Source: Nansenia antarctica (taxonomy: Eukaryota; Chordata; Actinopteri; Argentiniformes; Microstomatidae). Taken from it: a stretch of DNA of 64,000 nt. The DNA is taken from the NCBI GenBank assembly GCA_963989245.1, contig CAXDII010000545.1, forward strand, positions 113,001-177,000, given 5' to 3'. Below the pieces are notes generated by a model. That model did no database searches and had not been told where the DNA came from. It was given only the letters and a program-made list of their open reading frames with translations. Every line of letters begins with the position of its first letter. Positions within the stretch are counted from its first letter, which is position 1. Of the stretch, positions 36,979 through 50,120 are shown in pieces. Made by a program: the position numbers and the translations under genes.

Positions 36979-39408
36979 TGCAAAAAACAGTCCACTCTAA
37001 GAACAGGCCGCTTGGACACTTTCAGAACAGCTCTGTTAATGACTGAAAACAGCTCTCGAAGAGATTGTCAAAAGAGACTCCGAAAACGAAACGTTGATCA
37101 CTTTTGAGCAAAAGGCTGCACACACGCAATTCAAGTTGCTCTGATTGTCATTTAGAGTTACATTATAGGATTATTCAACAACAAGTCAAAATGTGCTCGT
37201 GAAAGGCAGAAAACAACACTTTGATAGTTTGATATATAATTGAGAACGAATGCAAAAAACAGTCCACTCTAAGAACAGGCCGCTTGGACACTTTCAGAAC
37301 AGCTCAGTTAATGACTGAAAACAGCTCTCGAAGAGATTGTCAAAAGAGACTCCGAAAACGAAACGTTGATCACTTTTGAGCAAAAGGCTGCACACACGCA
37401 ATTCAAGTTGCTCTGATTGTCATTTAGAGTTACATTATAGGAGCATTCAGCAACAAGTCAAAATGTGCTCCAGAAAAGCAGAAAACAACACTGATAGAAC
37501 TTGAGAACGAATGCAAAAACAGTCCACTCTCAGAACAGGCCGCTTGGACACTTTCAGAACAGCTCTGTTAATGACTGAAAACAGCTCTCGAAGAGATTGT
37601 CAAAAGAGACTCTGAAAACGAAACGTTGATTACTTTTGAGCAAAAGGCTGCACACACGCAATTCAAGTTGCTCTGATTGTCATTTAGAGTAACATTATAG
37701 GATTATTCAACAACAAGTCAAAATGTGCTCGTGAAAGGCAGAAAACAACACTTTGATAGTTTGATATAACTTGAGAACGAATGCAAAAAACAGTCCACTC
37801 TAAGAACAGGCCGCTTGGACACTTTCAGAACAGCTCTGTTAATGACTGAAAACAGCTCTCGAAGAGATTGTCAAAAGAGACTCTGAAAACGAAACGTTGA
37901 TTACTTTTGAGCAAAAGGCTGCACACACGCAATTCAAGTTGCTCTGATTGTCATTTAGAGTAACATTATAGGATTATTCAACAACAAGTCAAAATGTGCT
38001 CGTGAAAGGCAGAAAACAACACTTTGATAGTTTGATATAACTTGAGAACGAATGCAAAAAACAGTCCACTCTAAGAACAGGCCGCTTGGACACTTTCAGA
38101 ACAGCTCTGTTAATGACTGAAAACAGCTCTCGAAGAGATTGTCAAAAGAGACTCCGAAAACGAAACGTTGATCACTTTTGAGCAAAAGGCTGCACACACG
38201 CAATTCAAGTTGCTCTGATTGTCATTTAGAGTAACATTATAGGATTATTCAACAACAAGTCAAAATGTGCTCGTGAAAGGCAGAAAACAACACTTTGATA
38301 GTTTGATATAACTTGAGAACGAATGCAAAAAACAGTCCACTCTAAGAACAGGCCGCTTGGACACTTTCAGAACAGCTCTGTTAATGACTGAAAACAGCTC
38401 TCGAAGAGATTGTCAAAAGAGACTCCGAAAACGAAACGTTGATCACTTTTGAGCAAAAGGCTGCACACACGCAATTCAAGTTGCTCTGATTGTCATTTAG
38501 AGTTACATTATAGGATTATTCAACAACAAGTCAAAATGTGCTCGTGAAAGGCAGAAAACAACACTTTGATAGTTTGATATAACTTGAGAACGAATGCAAA
38601 AAACAGTCCACTCTAAGAACAGGCCGCTTGGACACTTTCAGAACAGCTCTGTTAATGACTGAAAACAGCTCTCGAAGAGATTGTCAAAAGAGACTCAGAA
38701 AACGAAACGTTGATCACTTTTGAGCAAAAGGCTGCACACACGCAATTCAAGTTGCTCTGATTGTCATTTAGAGTTACATTATAGGATTATTCAACAACAA
38801 GTCAAAATGTGCTCGTGAAAGGCAGAAAACAACACTTTGATAGTTTGATATATAATTGAGAACGAATGCAAAAAACAGTCCACTCTAAGAACAGGCCGCT
38901 TGGACACTTTCAGAACAGCTCTGTTAATGACTGAAAACAGCTCTCGAAGAGATTGTCAAAAGAGACTCCGAAAACGAAACGTTGATCACTTTTGAGCAAA
39001 AGGCTGCACACACGCAATTCAAGTTGCTCTGATTGTCATTTAGAGTTACATTATAGGATTATTCAACAACAAGTCAAAATGTGCTCGTGAAAGGCAGAAA
39101 ACAACACTTTGATAGTTTGATATAACTTGAGAACGAATGCAAAAAACAGTCCACTCTAAGAACAGGCCGCTTGGACACTTTCAGAACAGCTCTGTTAATG
39201 ACTGAAAACAGCTCTCGAAGAGATTGTCAAAAGAGACTCTGAAAACGAAACGTTGATCACTTTTGAGCAAAAGGCTGCACACACGCAATTCAAGTTGCTC
39301 TGATTGTCATTTAGAGTTACATTATAGGATTATTCAACAACAAGTCAAAATGTGCTCGTGAAAGGCAGAAAACAACACTTTGATAGTTTGATATAACTTG
39401 AGAACGAA
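36979..39408 (+). repeat. Nine-unit block (E C S T V A E A L) with C103A marker
   Basis: Unit starts: 36979, 37251, 37512, 37782, 38053, 38324, 38595, 38867 and 39138. The E at 38595 has the rare ACTCAGAAAA (C103A) and is followed by a unit with T56, against the usual E linkage. The run S T V A E(C103A) A L recurs with one extra V unit at 59527-61693. Confidence 0.87.
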
Positions 39409-42360
39409 TGCAAAAAACAGTCCACTCTAAGAACAGGCCGCTTGGACACTTTCAGAACAGCTCTGTTAATGACTGAAAACAGCTCTCGAAGAGATTGTCA
39501 AAAGAGACTCCGAAAACGAAACGTTGATCACTTTTGAGCAAAAGGCTGCACACACGCAATTCAAGTTGCTCTGATTGTCATTTAGAGTTACATTATAGGA
39601 GCATTCAGCAACAAGTCAAAATGTGCTCCAGAAAAGCAGAAAACAACACTGATAGAACTTGAGAACGAATGCAAAAAACAGTCCACTCTCAGAACAGGCC
39701 GCTTGGACACTTTCAGAACAGCTCTGTTAATGACTGAAAACAGCTCTCGAAGAGATTGTCAAAAGAGACTCCGAAAACGAAACGTTGATCACTTTTGAGC
39801 AAAAGGCTGCACACACGCAATTCAAGTTGCTCTGATTGTCATTTAGAGTTACATTATAGGATTATTCAACAACAAGTCAAAATGTGCTCGTGAAAGGCAG
39901 AAAACAACACTTTGATAGTTTGATATAACTTGAGAACGAATGCAAAAAACAGTCCACTCTAAGAACAGGCCGCTTGGACACTTTCAGAACAGCTCTGTTA
40001 ATGACTGAAAACAGCTCTCGAAGAGATTGTCAAAAGAGACTCCGAAAACGAAACGTTGATCACTTTTGAGCAAAAGGCTGCACACACGCAATTCAAGTTG
40101 CTCTGATTGTCATTTAGAGTTACATTATAGGATTATTCAACAACAAGTCAAAATGTGCTCCTGAAAGGCAGAAAACAACACTTTGATAGTTTGATATATA
40201 ATTGAGAACGAATGCAAAAAACAGTCCACTCTAAGAACAGGCCGCTTGGACACTTTCAGAACAGCTCAGTTAATGACTGAAAACAGCTCTCGAAGAGATT
40301 GTCAAAAGAGACTCCGAAAACGAAACGTTGATCACTTTTGAGCAAAAGGCTGCACACACGCAATTCAAGTTGCTCTGATTGTCATTTAGAGTTACATTAT
40401 AGGAGCATTCAGCAACAAGTCAAAATGTGCTCCAGAAAAGCAGAAAACAACACTGATAGAACTTGAGAACGAATGCAAAAACAGTCCACTCTCAGAACAG
40501 GCCGCTTGGACACTTTCAGAACAGCTCTGTTAATGACTGAAAACAGCTCTCGAAGAGATTGTCAAAAGAGACTCTGAAAACGAAACGTTGATTACTTTTG
40601 AGCAAAAGGCTGCACACACGCAATTCAAGTTGCTCTGATTGTCATTTAGAGTAACATTATAGGATTATTCAACAACAAGTCAAAATGTGCTCGTGAAAGG
40701 CAGAAAACAACACTTTGATAGTTTGATATAACTTGAGAACGAATGCAAAAAACAGTCCACTCTAAGAACAGGCCGCTTGGACACTTTCAGAACAGCTCTG
40801 TTAATGACTGAAAACAGCTCTCGAAGAGATTGTCAAAAGAGACTCTGAAAACGAAACGTTGATTACTTTTGAGCAAAAGGCTGCACACACGCAATTCAAG
40901 TTGCTCTGATTGTCATTTAGAGTAACATTATAGGATTATTCAACAACAAGTCAAAATGTGCTCGTGAAAGGCAGAAAACAACACTTTGATAGTTTGATAT
41001 AAATTGAGAACGAATGCAAAAAACAGTCCACTCTAAGAACAGGCCGCTTGGACACTTTCAGAACAGCTCTGTTAATGACTGAAAACAGCTCTCGAAGAGA
41101 TTGTCAAAAGAGACTCCGAAAACGAAACGTTGATCACTTTTGAGCAAAAGGCTGCACACACGCAATTCAAGTTGCTCTGATTGTCATTTAGAGTAACATT
41201 ATAGGATTATTCAACAACAAGTCAAAATGTGCTCGTGAAAGGCAGAAAACAACACTTTGATAGTTTGATATAACTTGAGAACGAATGCAAAAAACAGTCC
41301 ACTCTAAGAACAGGCCGCTTGGACACTTTCAGAACAGCTCTGTTAATGACTGAAAACAGCTCTCGAAGAGATTGTCAAAAGAGACTCCGAAAACGAAACG
41401 TTGATCACTTTTGAGCAAAAGGCTGCACACACGCAATTCAAGTTGCTCTGATTGTCATTTAGAGTTACATTATAGGATTATTCAACAACAAGTCAAAATG
41501 TGCTCGTGAAAGGCAGAAAACAACACTTTGATAGTTTGATATAACTTGAGAACGAATGCAAAAAACAGTCCACTCTAAGAACAGGCCGCTTGGACACTTT
41601 CAGAACAGCTCTGTTAATGACTGAAAACAGCTCTCGAAGAGATTGTCAAAAGAGACTCCGAAAACGAAACGTTGATCACTTTTGAGCAAAAGGCTGCACA
41701 CACGCAATTCAAGTTGCACTGATTGTCATTTAGAGTTACATTATAGGATTATTCAACAACAAGTCAAAATGTGCTCGTGAAAGGCAGAAAACAACACTTT
41801 GATAGTTTGATATAACTTGAGAACGAATGCAAAAAACAGTCCACTCTAAGAACAGGCCGCTTGGACACTTTCAGAACAGCTCTGTTAATGACTGAAAACA
41901 GCTCTCGAAGAGATTGTCAAAAGAGACTCCGAAAACGAAACGTTGATCACTTTTGAGCAAAAGGCTGCACACACGCAATTCAAGTTGCTCTGATTGTCAT
42001 TTAGAGTTACATTATAGGAGCATTCAGCAACAAGTCAAAATGTGCTCCAGAAAAGCAGAAAACAACACTGATAGAACTTGAGAACGAATGCAAAAAACAG
42101 TCCACTCTCAGAACAGGCCGCTTGGACACTTTCAGAACAGCTCTGTTAATGACTGAAAACAGCTCTCGAAGAGATTGTCAAAAGAGACTCCGAAAACGAA
42201 ACGTTGATCACTTTTGAGCAAAAGGCTGCACACACGCAATTCAAGTTGCTCTGATTGTCATTTAGAGTTACATTATAGGATTATTCAACAACAAGTCAAA
42301 ATGTGCTCGTGAAAGGCAGAAAACAACACTTTGATAGTTTGATATATAATTGAGAACGAA
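39409..42360 (+). repeat. Eleven-unit block (C Z E C S T V A P C Z/E)
   Basis: Unit starts: 39409, 39670, 39941, 40213, 40474, 40744, 41015, 41286, 41557, 41828 and 42089. C units at 39409 and 41828 have T56 and are followed by A6 units with A21C only. The unit at 42089 joins A21C with an E tail, a combination seen once. The E at 39941 reads GCTCCTGAAAGG (private). T162A first appears at 41557. Confidence 0.86.
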
Positions 42361-43163
42361 TGCAAAAAACAGTCCACTCTAAGAACAGGCCGCTTGGACA
42401 CTTTCAGAACAGCTCTGTTAATGACTGAAAACAGCTCTCGAAGAGATTGTCAAAAGAGACTCCGAAAACGAAACGTTGATCACTTTTGAGCAAAAGGCTG
42501 CACACACGCAATTCAAGTTGCACTGATTGTCATTTAGAGTTACATTATAGGATTATTCAACAACAAGTCAAAATGTGCTCGTGAAAGGCAGAAAACAACA
42601 CTTTGATAGTTTGATATAACTTGAGAACGAATGCAAAAAACAGTCCACTCTAAGAACAGGCCGCTTGGACACTTTCAGAACAGCTCTGTTAATGACTGAA
42701 AACAGCTCTCGAAGAGATTGTCAAAAGAGACTCCGAAAACGAAACGTTGATCACTTTTGAGCAAAAGGCTGCACACACGCAATTCAAGTTGCTCTGATTG
42801 TCATTTAGAGTTACATTATAGGAGCATTCAGCAACAAGTCAAAATGTGCTCCAGAAAAGCAGAAAACAACACTGATAGAACTTGAGAACGAATGCAAAAA
42901 ACAGTCCACTCTCAGAACAGGCCGCTTGGACACTTTCAGAACAGCTCTGTTAATGACTGAAAACAGCTCTCGAAGAGATTGTCAAAAGAGACTCCGAAAA
43001 CGAAACGTTGATCACCTTTGAGCAAAAGGCTGCACACACGCAATTCAAGTTGCTCTGATTGTCATTTAGAGTTACATTATAGGATTATTCAACAACAAGT
43101 CAAAATGTGCTCGTGAAAGGCAGAAAACAACACTTTGATAGTTTGATATAACTTGAGAACGAA

Positions 43164-46100
43164 TGCAAAAAACAGTCCACTCTAAGAACAGGCCGCTTGG
43201 ACACTTTCAGAACAGCTCTGTTAATGACTGAAAACAGCTCTCGAAGAGATTGTCAAAAGAGACTCCGAAAACGAAACGTTGATCACTTTTGAGCAAAAGG
43301 CTGCACACACGCAATTCAAGTTGCTCTGATTGTCATTTAGAGTTACATTATAGGATTATTCAACAACAAGTCAAAATGTGCTCGTGAAAGGCAGAAAACA
43401 ACACTTTGATAGTTTGATATATAATTGAGAACGAATGCAAAAAACAGTCCACTCTAAGAACAGGCCGCTTGGACACTTTCAGAACAGCTCAGTTAATGAC
43501 TGAAAACAGCTCTCGAAGAGATTGTCAAAAGAGACTCCGAAAACGAAACGTTGATCACTTTTGAGCAAAAGGCTGCACACACGCAATTCAAGTTGCTCTG
43601 ATTGTCATTTAGAGTTACATTATAGGAGCATTCAGCAACAAGTCAAAATGTGCTCCAGAAAAGCAGAAAACAACACTGATAGAACTTGAGAACGAATGCA
43701 AAAACAGTCCACTCTCAGAACAGGCCGCTTGGACACTTTCAGAACAGCTCTGTTAATGACTGAAAACAGCTCTCGAAGAGATTGTCAAAAGAGACTCTGA
43801 AAACGAAACGTTGATTACTTTTGAGCAAAAGGCTGCACACACGCAATTCAAGTTGCTCTGATTGTCATTTAGAGTAACATTATAGGATTATTCAACAACA
43901 AGTCAAAATGTGCTCGTGAAAGGCAGAAAACAACACTTTGATAGTTTGATATAACTTGAGAACGAATGCAAAAAACAGTCCACTCTAAGAACAGGCCGCT
44001 TGGACACTTTCAGAACAGCTCTGTTAATGACTGAAAACAGCTCTCGAAGAGATTGTCAAAAGAGACTCTGAAAACGAAACGTTGATTACTTTTGAGCAAA
44101 AGGCTGCACACACGCAATTCAAGTTGCTCTGATTGTCATTTAGAGTAACATTATAGGATTATTCAACAACAAGTCAAAATGTGCTCGTGAAAGGCAGAAA
44201 ACAACACTTTGATAGTTTGATATAAATTGAGAACGAATGCAAAAAACAGTCCACTCTAAGAACAGGCCGCTTGGACACTTTCAGAACAGCTCTGTTAATG
44301 ACTGAAAACAGCTCTCGAAGAGATTGTCAAAAGAGACTCCGAAAACGAAACGTTGATCACTTTTGAGCAAAAGGCTGCACACACGCAATTCAAGTTGCTC
44401 TGATTGTCATTTAGAGTAACATTATAGGATTATTCAACAACAAGTCAAAATGTGCTCGTGAAAGGCAGAAAACAACACTTTGATAGTTTGATATAACTTG
44501 AGAACGAATGCAAAAAACAGTCCACTCTAAGAACAGGCCGCTTGGACACTTTCAGAACAGCTCTGTTAATGACTGAAAACAGCTCTCGAAGAGATTGTCA
44601 AAAGAGACTCCGAAAACGAAACGTTGATCACTTTTGAGCAAAAGGCTGCACACACGCAATTCAAGTTGCTCTGATTGTCATTTAGAGTTACATTATAGGA
44701 TTATGCTCGTGAAAGGCAGAAAACAACACTTTGATAGTTTGATATATAATTGAGAACGAATGCAAAAAACAGTCCACTCTAAGAACAGGCCGCTTGGACA
44801 CTTTCAGAACAGCTCAGTTAATGACTGAAAACAGCTCTCGAAGAGATTGTCAAAAGAGACTCCGAAAACGAAACGTTGATCACTTTTGAGCAAAAGGCTG
44901 CACACACGCAATTCAAGTTGCTCTGATTGTCATTTAGAGTTACATTATAGGAGCATTCAGCAACAAGTCAAAATGTGCTCCAGAAAAGCAGAAAACAACA
45001 CTGATAGAACTTGAGAACGAATGCAAAAACAGTCCACTCTCAGAACAGGCCGCTTGGACACTTTCAGAACAGCTCTGTTAATGACTGAAAACAGCTCTCG
45101 AAGAGATTGTCAAAAGAGACTCTGAAAACGAAACGTTGATTACTTTTGAGCAAAAGGCTGCACACACGCAATTCAAGTTGCTCTGATTGTCATTTAGAGT
45201 TACATTATAGGATTATTCAACAACAAGTCAAAATGTGCTCGTGAAAGGCAGAAAACAACACTTTGATAGTTTGATATAACTTGAGAACGAATGCAAAAAA
45301 CAGTCCACTCTAAGAACAGGCCGCTTGGACACTTTCAGAACAGCTCTGTTAATGACTGAAAACAGCTCTCGAAGAGATTGTCAAAAGAGACTCCGAAAAC
45401 GAAACGTTGATCACTTTTGAGCAAAAGGCTGCACACACGCAATTCAAGTTGCTCTGATTGTCATTTAGAGTTACATTATAGGATTATTCAACAACAAGTC
45501 AAAATGTGCTCGTGAAAGGCAGAAAACAACACTTTGATAGTTTGATATAACTTGAGAACGAATGCAAAAAACAGTCCACTCTAAGAACAGGCCGCTTGGA
45601 CACTTTCAGAACAGCTCTGTTAATGACTGAAAACAGCTCTCGAAGAGATTGTCAAAAGAGACTCCGAAAACGAAACGTTGATCACTTTTGAGCAAAAGGC
45701 TGCACACACGCAATTCAAGTTGCTCTGATTGTCATTTAGAGTTACATTATAGGATTATTCAACAACAAGTCAAAATGTGCTCGTGAAAGGCAGAAAACAA
45801 CACTTTGATAGTTTGATATAACTTGAGAACGAATGCAAAAAACAGTCCACTCTAAGAACAGGCCGCTTGGACACTTTCAGAACAGCTCTGTTAATGACTG
45901 AAAACAGCTCTCGAAGAGATTGTCAAAAGAGACTCCGAAAACGAAACGTTGATCACTTTTGAGCAAAAGGCTGCACACACGCAATTCAAGTTGCTCTGAT
46001 TGTCATTTAGAGTTACATTATAGGATTATTCAACAACAAGTCAAAATGTGCTCGTGAAAGGCAGAAAACAACACTTTGATAGTTTGATATAACTTGAGAA

Positions 46101-46375
46101 CGAATGCAAAAAACAGTCCACTCTAAGAACAGGCCGCTTGGACACTTTCAGAACAGCTCTGTTAATGACTGAAAACAGCTCTCGAAGAGATTGTCAAAAG
46201 AGACTCCGAAAACGAAACGTTGATCACTTTTGAGCAAAAGGCTGCACACACGCAATTCAAGTTGCTCTGATTGTCATTTAGAGTTACATTATATGATTAT
46301 TCAGCAACAAGTCAAAATGTGCTCCAGAAAGGCAGAAAACAAAACTTTGATAGTTTGATATAACTTGAGAACGAA
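43164..46375 (+). repeat. 12-unit higher-order repeat, 3212 bp, copy 2
   Basis: E C S T V D C S A A A B, the same order and exact length as 29722-32933. It lies inside the 5089-bp segment. Confidence 0.92.
44509..44760 (+). repeat. Type D monomer, copy 4
   Basis: 252 bp, same gap and E tail; preceded by V and followed by C. Confidence 0.93.
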
Positions 46376-46647
46376 TGCAAAAAACAGTCCACTCTAAGAA
46401 CAGGCCGCTTGGACACTTTCAGAACAGCTCTGTTAATGACTGAAAACAGCTCTCGAAGAGATTGTCAAAAGAGACTCCGAAAACGAAACGTTGATCACTT
46501 TTGAGCAAAAGGCTGCACACACGCAATTCAAGTTGCTCTGATTGTCATTTAGAGTTACATTATAGGATTATTCAACAACAAGTCAAAATGTGCTCGTGAA
46601 AGGCAGAAAACAACACTTTGATAGTTTGATATATAATTGAGAACGAA
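44761..46647 (+). repeat. 7-unit repeat, 1887 bp, isolated copy
   Basis: C S A A A B E, with T181 in S. Same order and length as each of the four tandem copies from 51718. Here it is followed by a shortened run C S A E. Confidence 0.9.
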
Positions 46648-48794
46648 TGCAAAAAACAGTCCACTCTAAGAACAGGCCGCTTGGACACTTTCAGAACAGC
46701 TCAGTTAATGACTGAAAACAGCTCTCGAAGAGATTGTCAAAAGAGACTCCGAAAACGAAACGTTGATCACTTTTGAGCAAAAGGCTGCACACACGCAATT
46801 CAAGTTGCTCTGATTGTCATTTAGAGTTACATTATAGGAGCATTCAGCAACAAGTCAAAATGTGCTCCAGAAAAGCAGAAAACAACACTGATAGAACTTG
46901 AGAACGAATGCAAAAACAGTCCACTCTCAGAACAGGCCGCTTGGACACTTTCAGAACAGCTCTGTTAATGACTGAAAACAGCTCTCGAAGAGATTGTCAA
47001 AAGAGACTCTGAAAACGAAACGTTGATTACTTTTGAGCAAAAGGCTGCACACACGCAATTCAAGTTGCTCTGATTGTCATTTAGAGTTACATTATAGGAT
47101 TATTCAACAACAAGTCAAAATGTGCTCGTGAAAGGCAGAAAACAACACTTTGATAGTTTGATATAACTTGAGAACGAATGCAAAAAACAGTCCACTCTAA
47201 GAACAGGCCGCTTGGACACTTTCAGAACAGCTCTGTTAATGACTGAAAACAGCTCTCGAAGAGATTGTCAAAAGAGACTCCGAAAACGAAACGTTGATCA
47301 CTTTTGAGCAAAAGGCTGCACACACGCAATTCAAGTTGCTCTGATTGTCATTTAGAGTTACATTATAGGATTATTCAACAACAAGTCAAAATGTGCTCGT
47401 GAAAGGCAGAAAACAACACTTTGATAGTTTGATATAACTTGAGAACGAATGCAAAAAACAGTCCACTCTAAGAACAGGCCGCTTGGACACTTTCAGAACA
47501 GCTCTGTTAATGACTGAAAACAGCTCTCGAAGAGATTGTCAAAAGAGACTCCGAAAACGAAACGTTGATCACTTTTGAGCAAAAGGCTGCACACACGCAA
47601 TTCAAGTTGCTCTGATTGTCATTTAGAGTTACATTATAGGATTATTCAACAACAAGTCAAAATGTGCTCGTGAAAGGCAGAAAACAACACTTTGATAGTT
47701 TGATATATAATTGAGAACGAATGCAAAAAACAGTCCACTCTAAGAACAGGCCGCTTGGACACTTTCAGAACAGCTCAGTTAATGACTGAAAACAGCTCTC
47801 GAAGAGATTGTCAAAAGAGACTCCGAAAACGAAACGTTGATCACTTTTGAGCAAAAGGCTGCACACACGCAATTCAAGTTGCTCTGATTGTCATTTAGAG
47901 TTACATTATAGGAGCATTCAGCAACAAGTCAAAATGTGCTCCAGAAAAGCAGAAAACAACACTGATAGAACTTGAGAACGAATGCAAAAACAGTCCACTC
48001 TCAGAACAGGCCGCTTGGACACTTTCAGAACAGCTCTGTTAATGACTGAAAACAGCTCTCGAAGAGATTGTCAAAAGAGACTCTGAAAACGAAACGTTGA
48101 TTACTTTTGAGCAAAAGGCTGCACACACGCAATTCAAGTTGCTCTGATTGTCATTTAGAGTAACATTATAGGATTATTCAACAACAAGTCAAAATGTGCT
48201 CGTGAAAGGCAGAAAACAACACTTTGATAGTTTGATATAACTTGAGAACGAATGCAAAAAACAGTCCACTCTAAGAACAGGCCGCTTGGACACTTTCAGA
48301 ACAGCTCTGTTAATGACTGAAAACAGCTCTCGAAGAGATTGTCAAAAGAGACTCTGAAAACGAAACGTTGATTACTTTTGAGCAAAAGGCTGCACACACG
48401 CAATTCAAGTTGCTCTGATTGTCATTTAGAGTAACATTATAGGATTATTCAACAACAAGTCAAAATGTGCTCGTGAAAGGCAGAAAACAACACTTTGATA
48501 GTTTGATATAAATTGAGAACGAATGCAAAAAACAGTCCACTCTAAGAACAGGCCGCTTGGACACTTTCAGAACAGCTCTGTTAATGACTGAAAACAGCTC
48601 TCGAAGAGATTGTCAAAAGAGACTCCGAAAACGAAACGTTGATCACTTTTGAGCAAAAGGCTGCACACACGCAATTCAAGTTGCTCTGATTGTCATTTAG
48701 AGTAACATTATAGGATTATTCAACAACAAGTCAAAATGTGCTCGTGAAAGGCAGAAAACAACACTTTGATAGTTTGATATAACTTGAGAACGAA

Positions 48795-49046
48795 TGCAAA
48801 AAACAGTCCACTCTAAGAACAGGCCGCTTGGACACTTTCAGAACAGCTCTGTTAATGACTGAAAACAGCTCTCGAAGAGATTGTCAAAAGAGACTCCGAA
48901 AACGAAACGTTGATCACTTTTGAGCAAAAGGCTGCACACACGCAATTCAAGTTGCTCTGATTGTCATTTAGAGTTACATTATAGGATTATGCTCGTGAAA
49001 GGCAGAAAACAACACTTTGATAGTTTGATATATAATTGAGAACGAA
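48795..49046 (+). repeat. Type D monomer, copy 5
   Basis: 252 bp, same gap and E tail. It is the only D whose next unit is not a full C type. Confidence 0.93.
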
Positions 49047-49317
49047 TGCAAAAAACAGTCCACTCTAAGAACAGGCCGCTTGGACACTTTCAGAACAGCT
49101 CAGTTAATGACTGAAAACAGCTCTCGAAGAGATTGTCAAAAGAGACTCCGAAAACGAAACGTTGATCACTTTTGAGCAAAAGGCTGCACACACGCAATTC
49201 AAGTTGCTCTGATTGTCATTTAGAGTTACATTATAGGATTATTCAACAACAAGTCAAAATGTGCTCGTGAAAGGCAGAAAACAACACTTTGATAGTTTGA
49301 TATAACTTGAGAACGAA
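49047..49317 (+). repeat. Recombinant monomer (A56 start, canonical tail)
   Basis: Has T56A, as expected after a D/E tail, but a full-length canonical last third instead of the C tail. With the unit at 4067 it is one of only two A56 units lacking a C-type tail. The switch lies between positions 56 and 193. The left border of the second 5089-bp segment falls just after it. Confidence 0.85.
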
Positions 49318-50120
49318 TGCAAAAAACAGTCCACTCTAAGAACAGGCCGCTTGGACACTTTCAGAACAGCTCTGTTAATGACTGAAAACAGCTCTCGAAG
49401 AGATTGTCAAAAGAGACTCCGAAAACGAAACGTTGATCACTTTTGAGCAAAAGGCTGCACACACGCAATTCAAGTTGCACTGATTGTCATTTAGAGTTAC
49501 ATTATAGGATTATTCAACAACAAGTCAAAATGTGCTCGTGAAAGGCAGAAAACAACACTTTGATAGTTTGATATAACTTGAGAACGAATGCAAAAAACAG
49601 TCCACTCTAAGAACAGGCCGCTTGGACACTTTCAGAACAGCTCTGTTAATGACTGAAAACAGCTCTCGAAGAGATTGTCAAAAGAGACTCCGAAAACGAA
49701 ACGTTGATCACTTTTGAGCAAAAGGCTGCACACACGCAATTCAAGTTGCTCTGATTGTCATTTAGAGTTACATTATAGGAGCATTCAGCAACAAGTCAAA
49801 ATGTGCTCCAGAAAAGCAGAAAACAACACTGATAGAACTTGAGAACGAATGCAAAAAACAGTCCACTCTCAGAACAGGCCGCTTGGACACTTTCAGAACA
49901 GCTCTGTTAATGACTGAAAACAGCTCTCGAAGAGATTGTCAAAAGAGACTCCGAAAACGAAACGTTGATCACTTTTGAGCAAAAGGCTGCACACACGCAA
50001 TTCAAGTTGCTCTGATTGTCATTTAGAGTTACATTATAGGATTATTCAACAACAAGTCAAAATGTGCTCGTGAAAGGCAGAAAACAACACTTTGATAGTT
50101 TGATATAACTTGAGAACGAA

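Larger units (their letters stand above)
42361..47449 (+). repeat. 19-unit segment of 5089 bp, copy 1
   Basis: Order: P C Z E C S T V D C S A A A B E C S A. Unit starts: 42361, 42632, 42893, 43164, 43436, 43697, 43967, 44238, 44509, 44761, 45022, 45292, 45563, 45834, 46105, 46376, 46648, 46909 and 47179. An identical order and length occur at 49318-54406. The only difference noticed is a T to C change in the unit at 42893 (CACCTTTGAG). The match probably runs on to about 47700, up to the E tail of the next unit. Confidence 0.9.
47450..49317 (+). repeat. Seven-unit link (E C S T V D and a C/A recombinant)
   Basis: Unit starts: 47450, 47722, 47983, 48253, 48524, 48795 and 49047. It begins like the 12-unit repeat, but the unit after D switches from C type to canonical partway through and leads into the second 5089-bp segment. 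Confidence 0.87.
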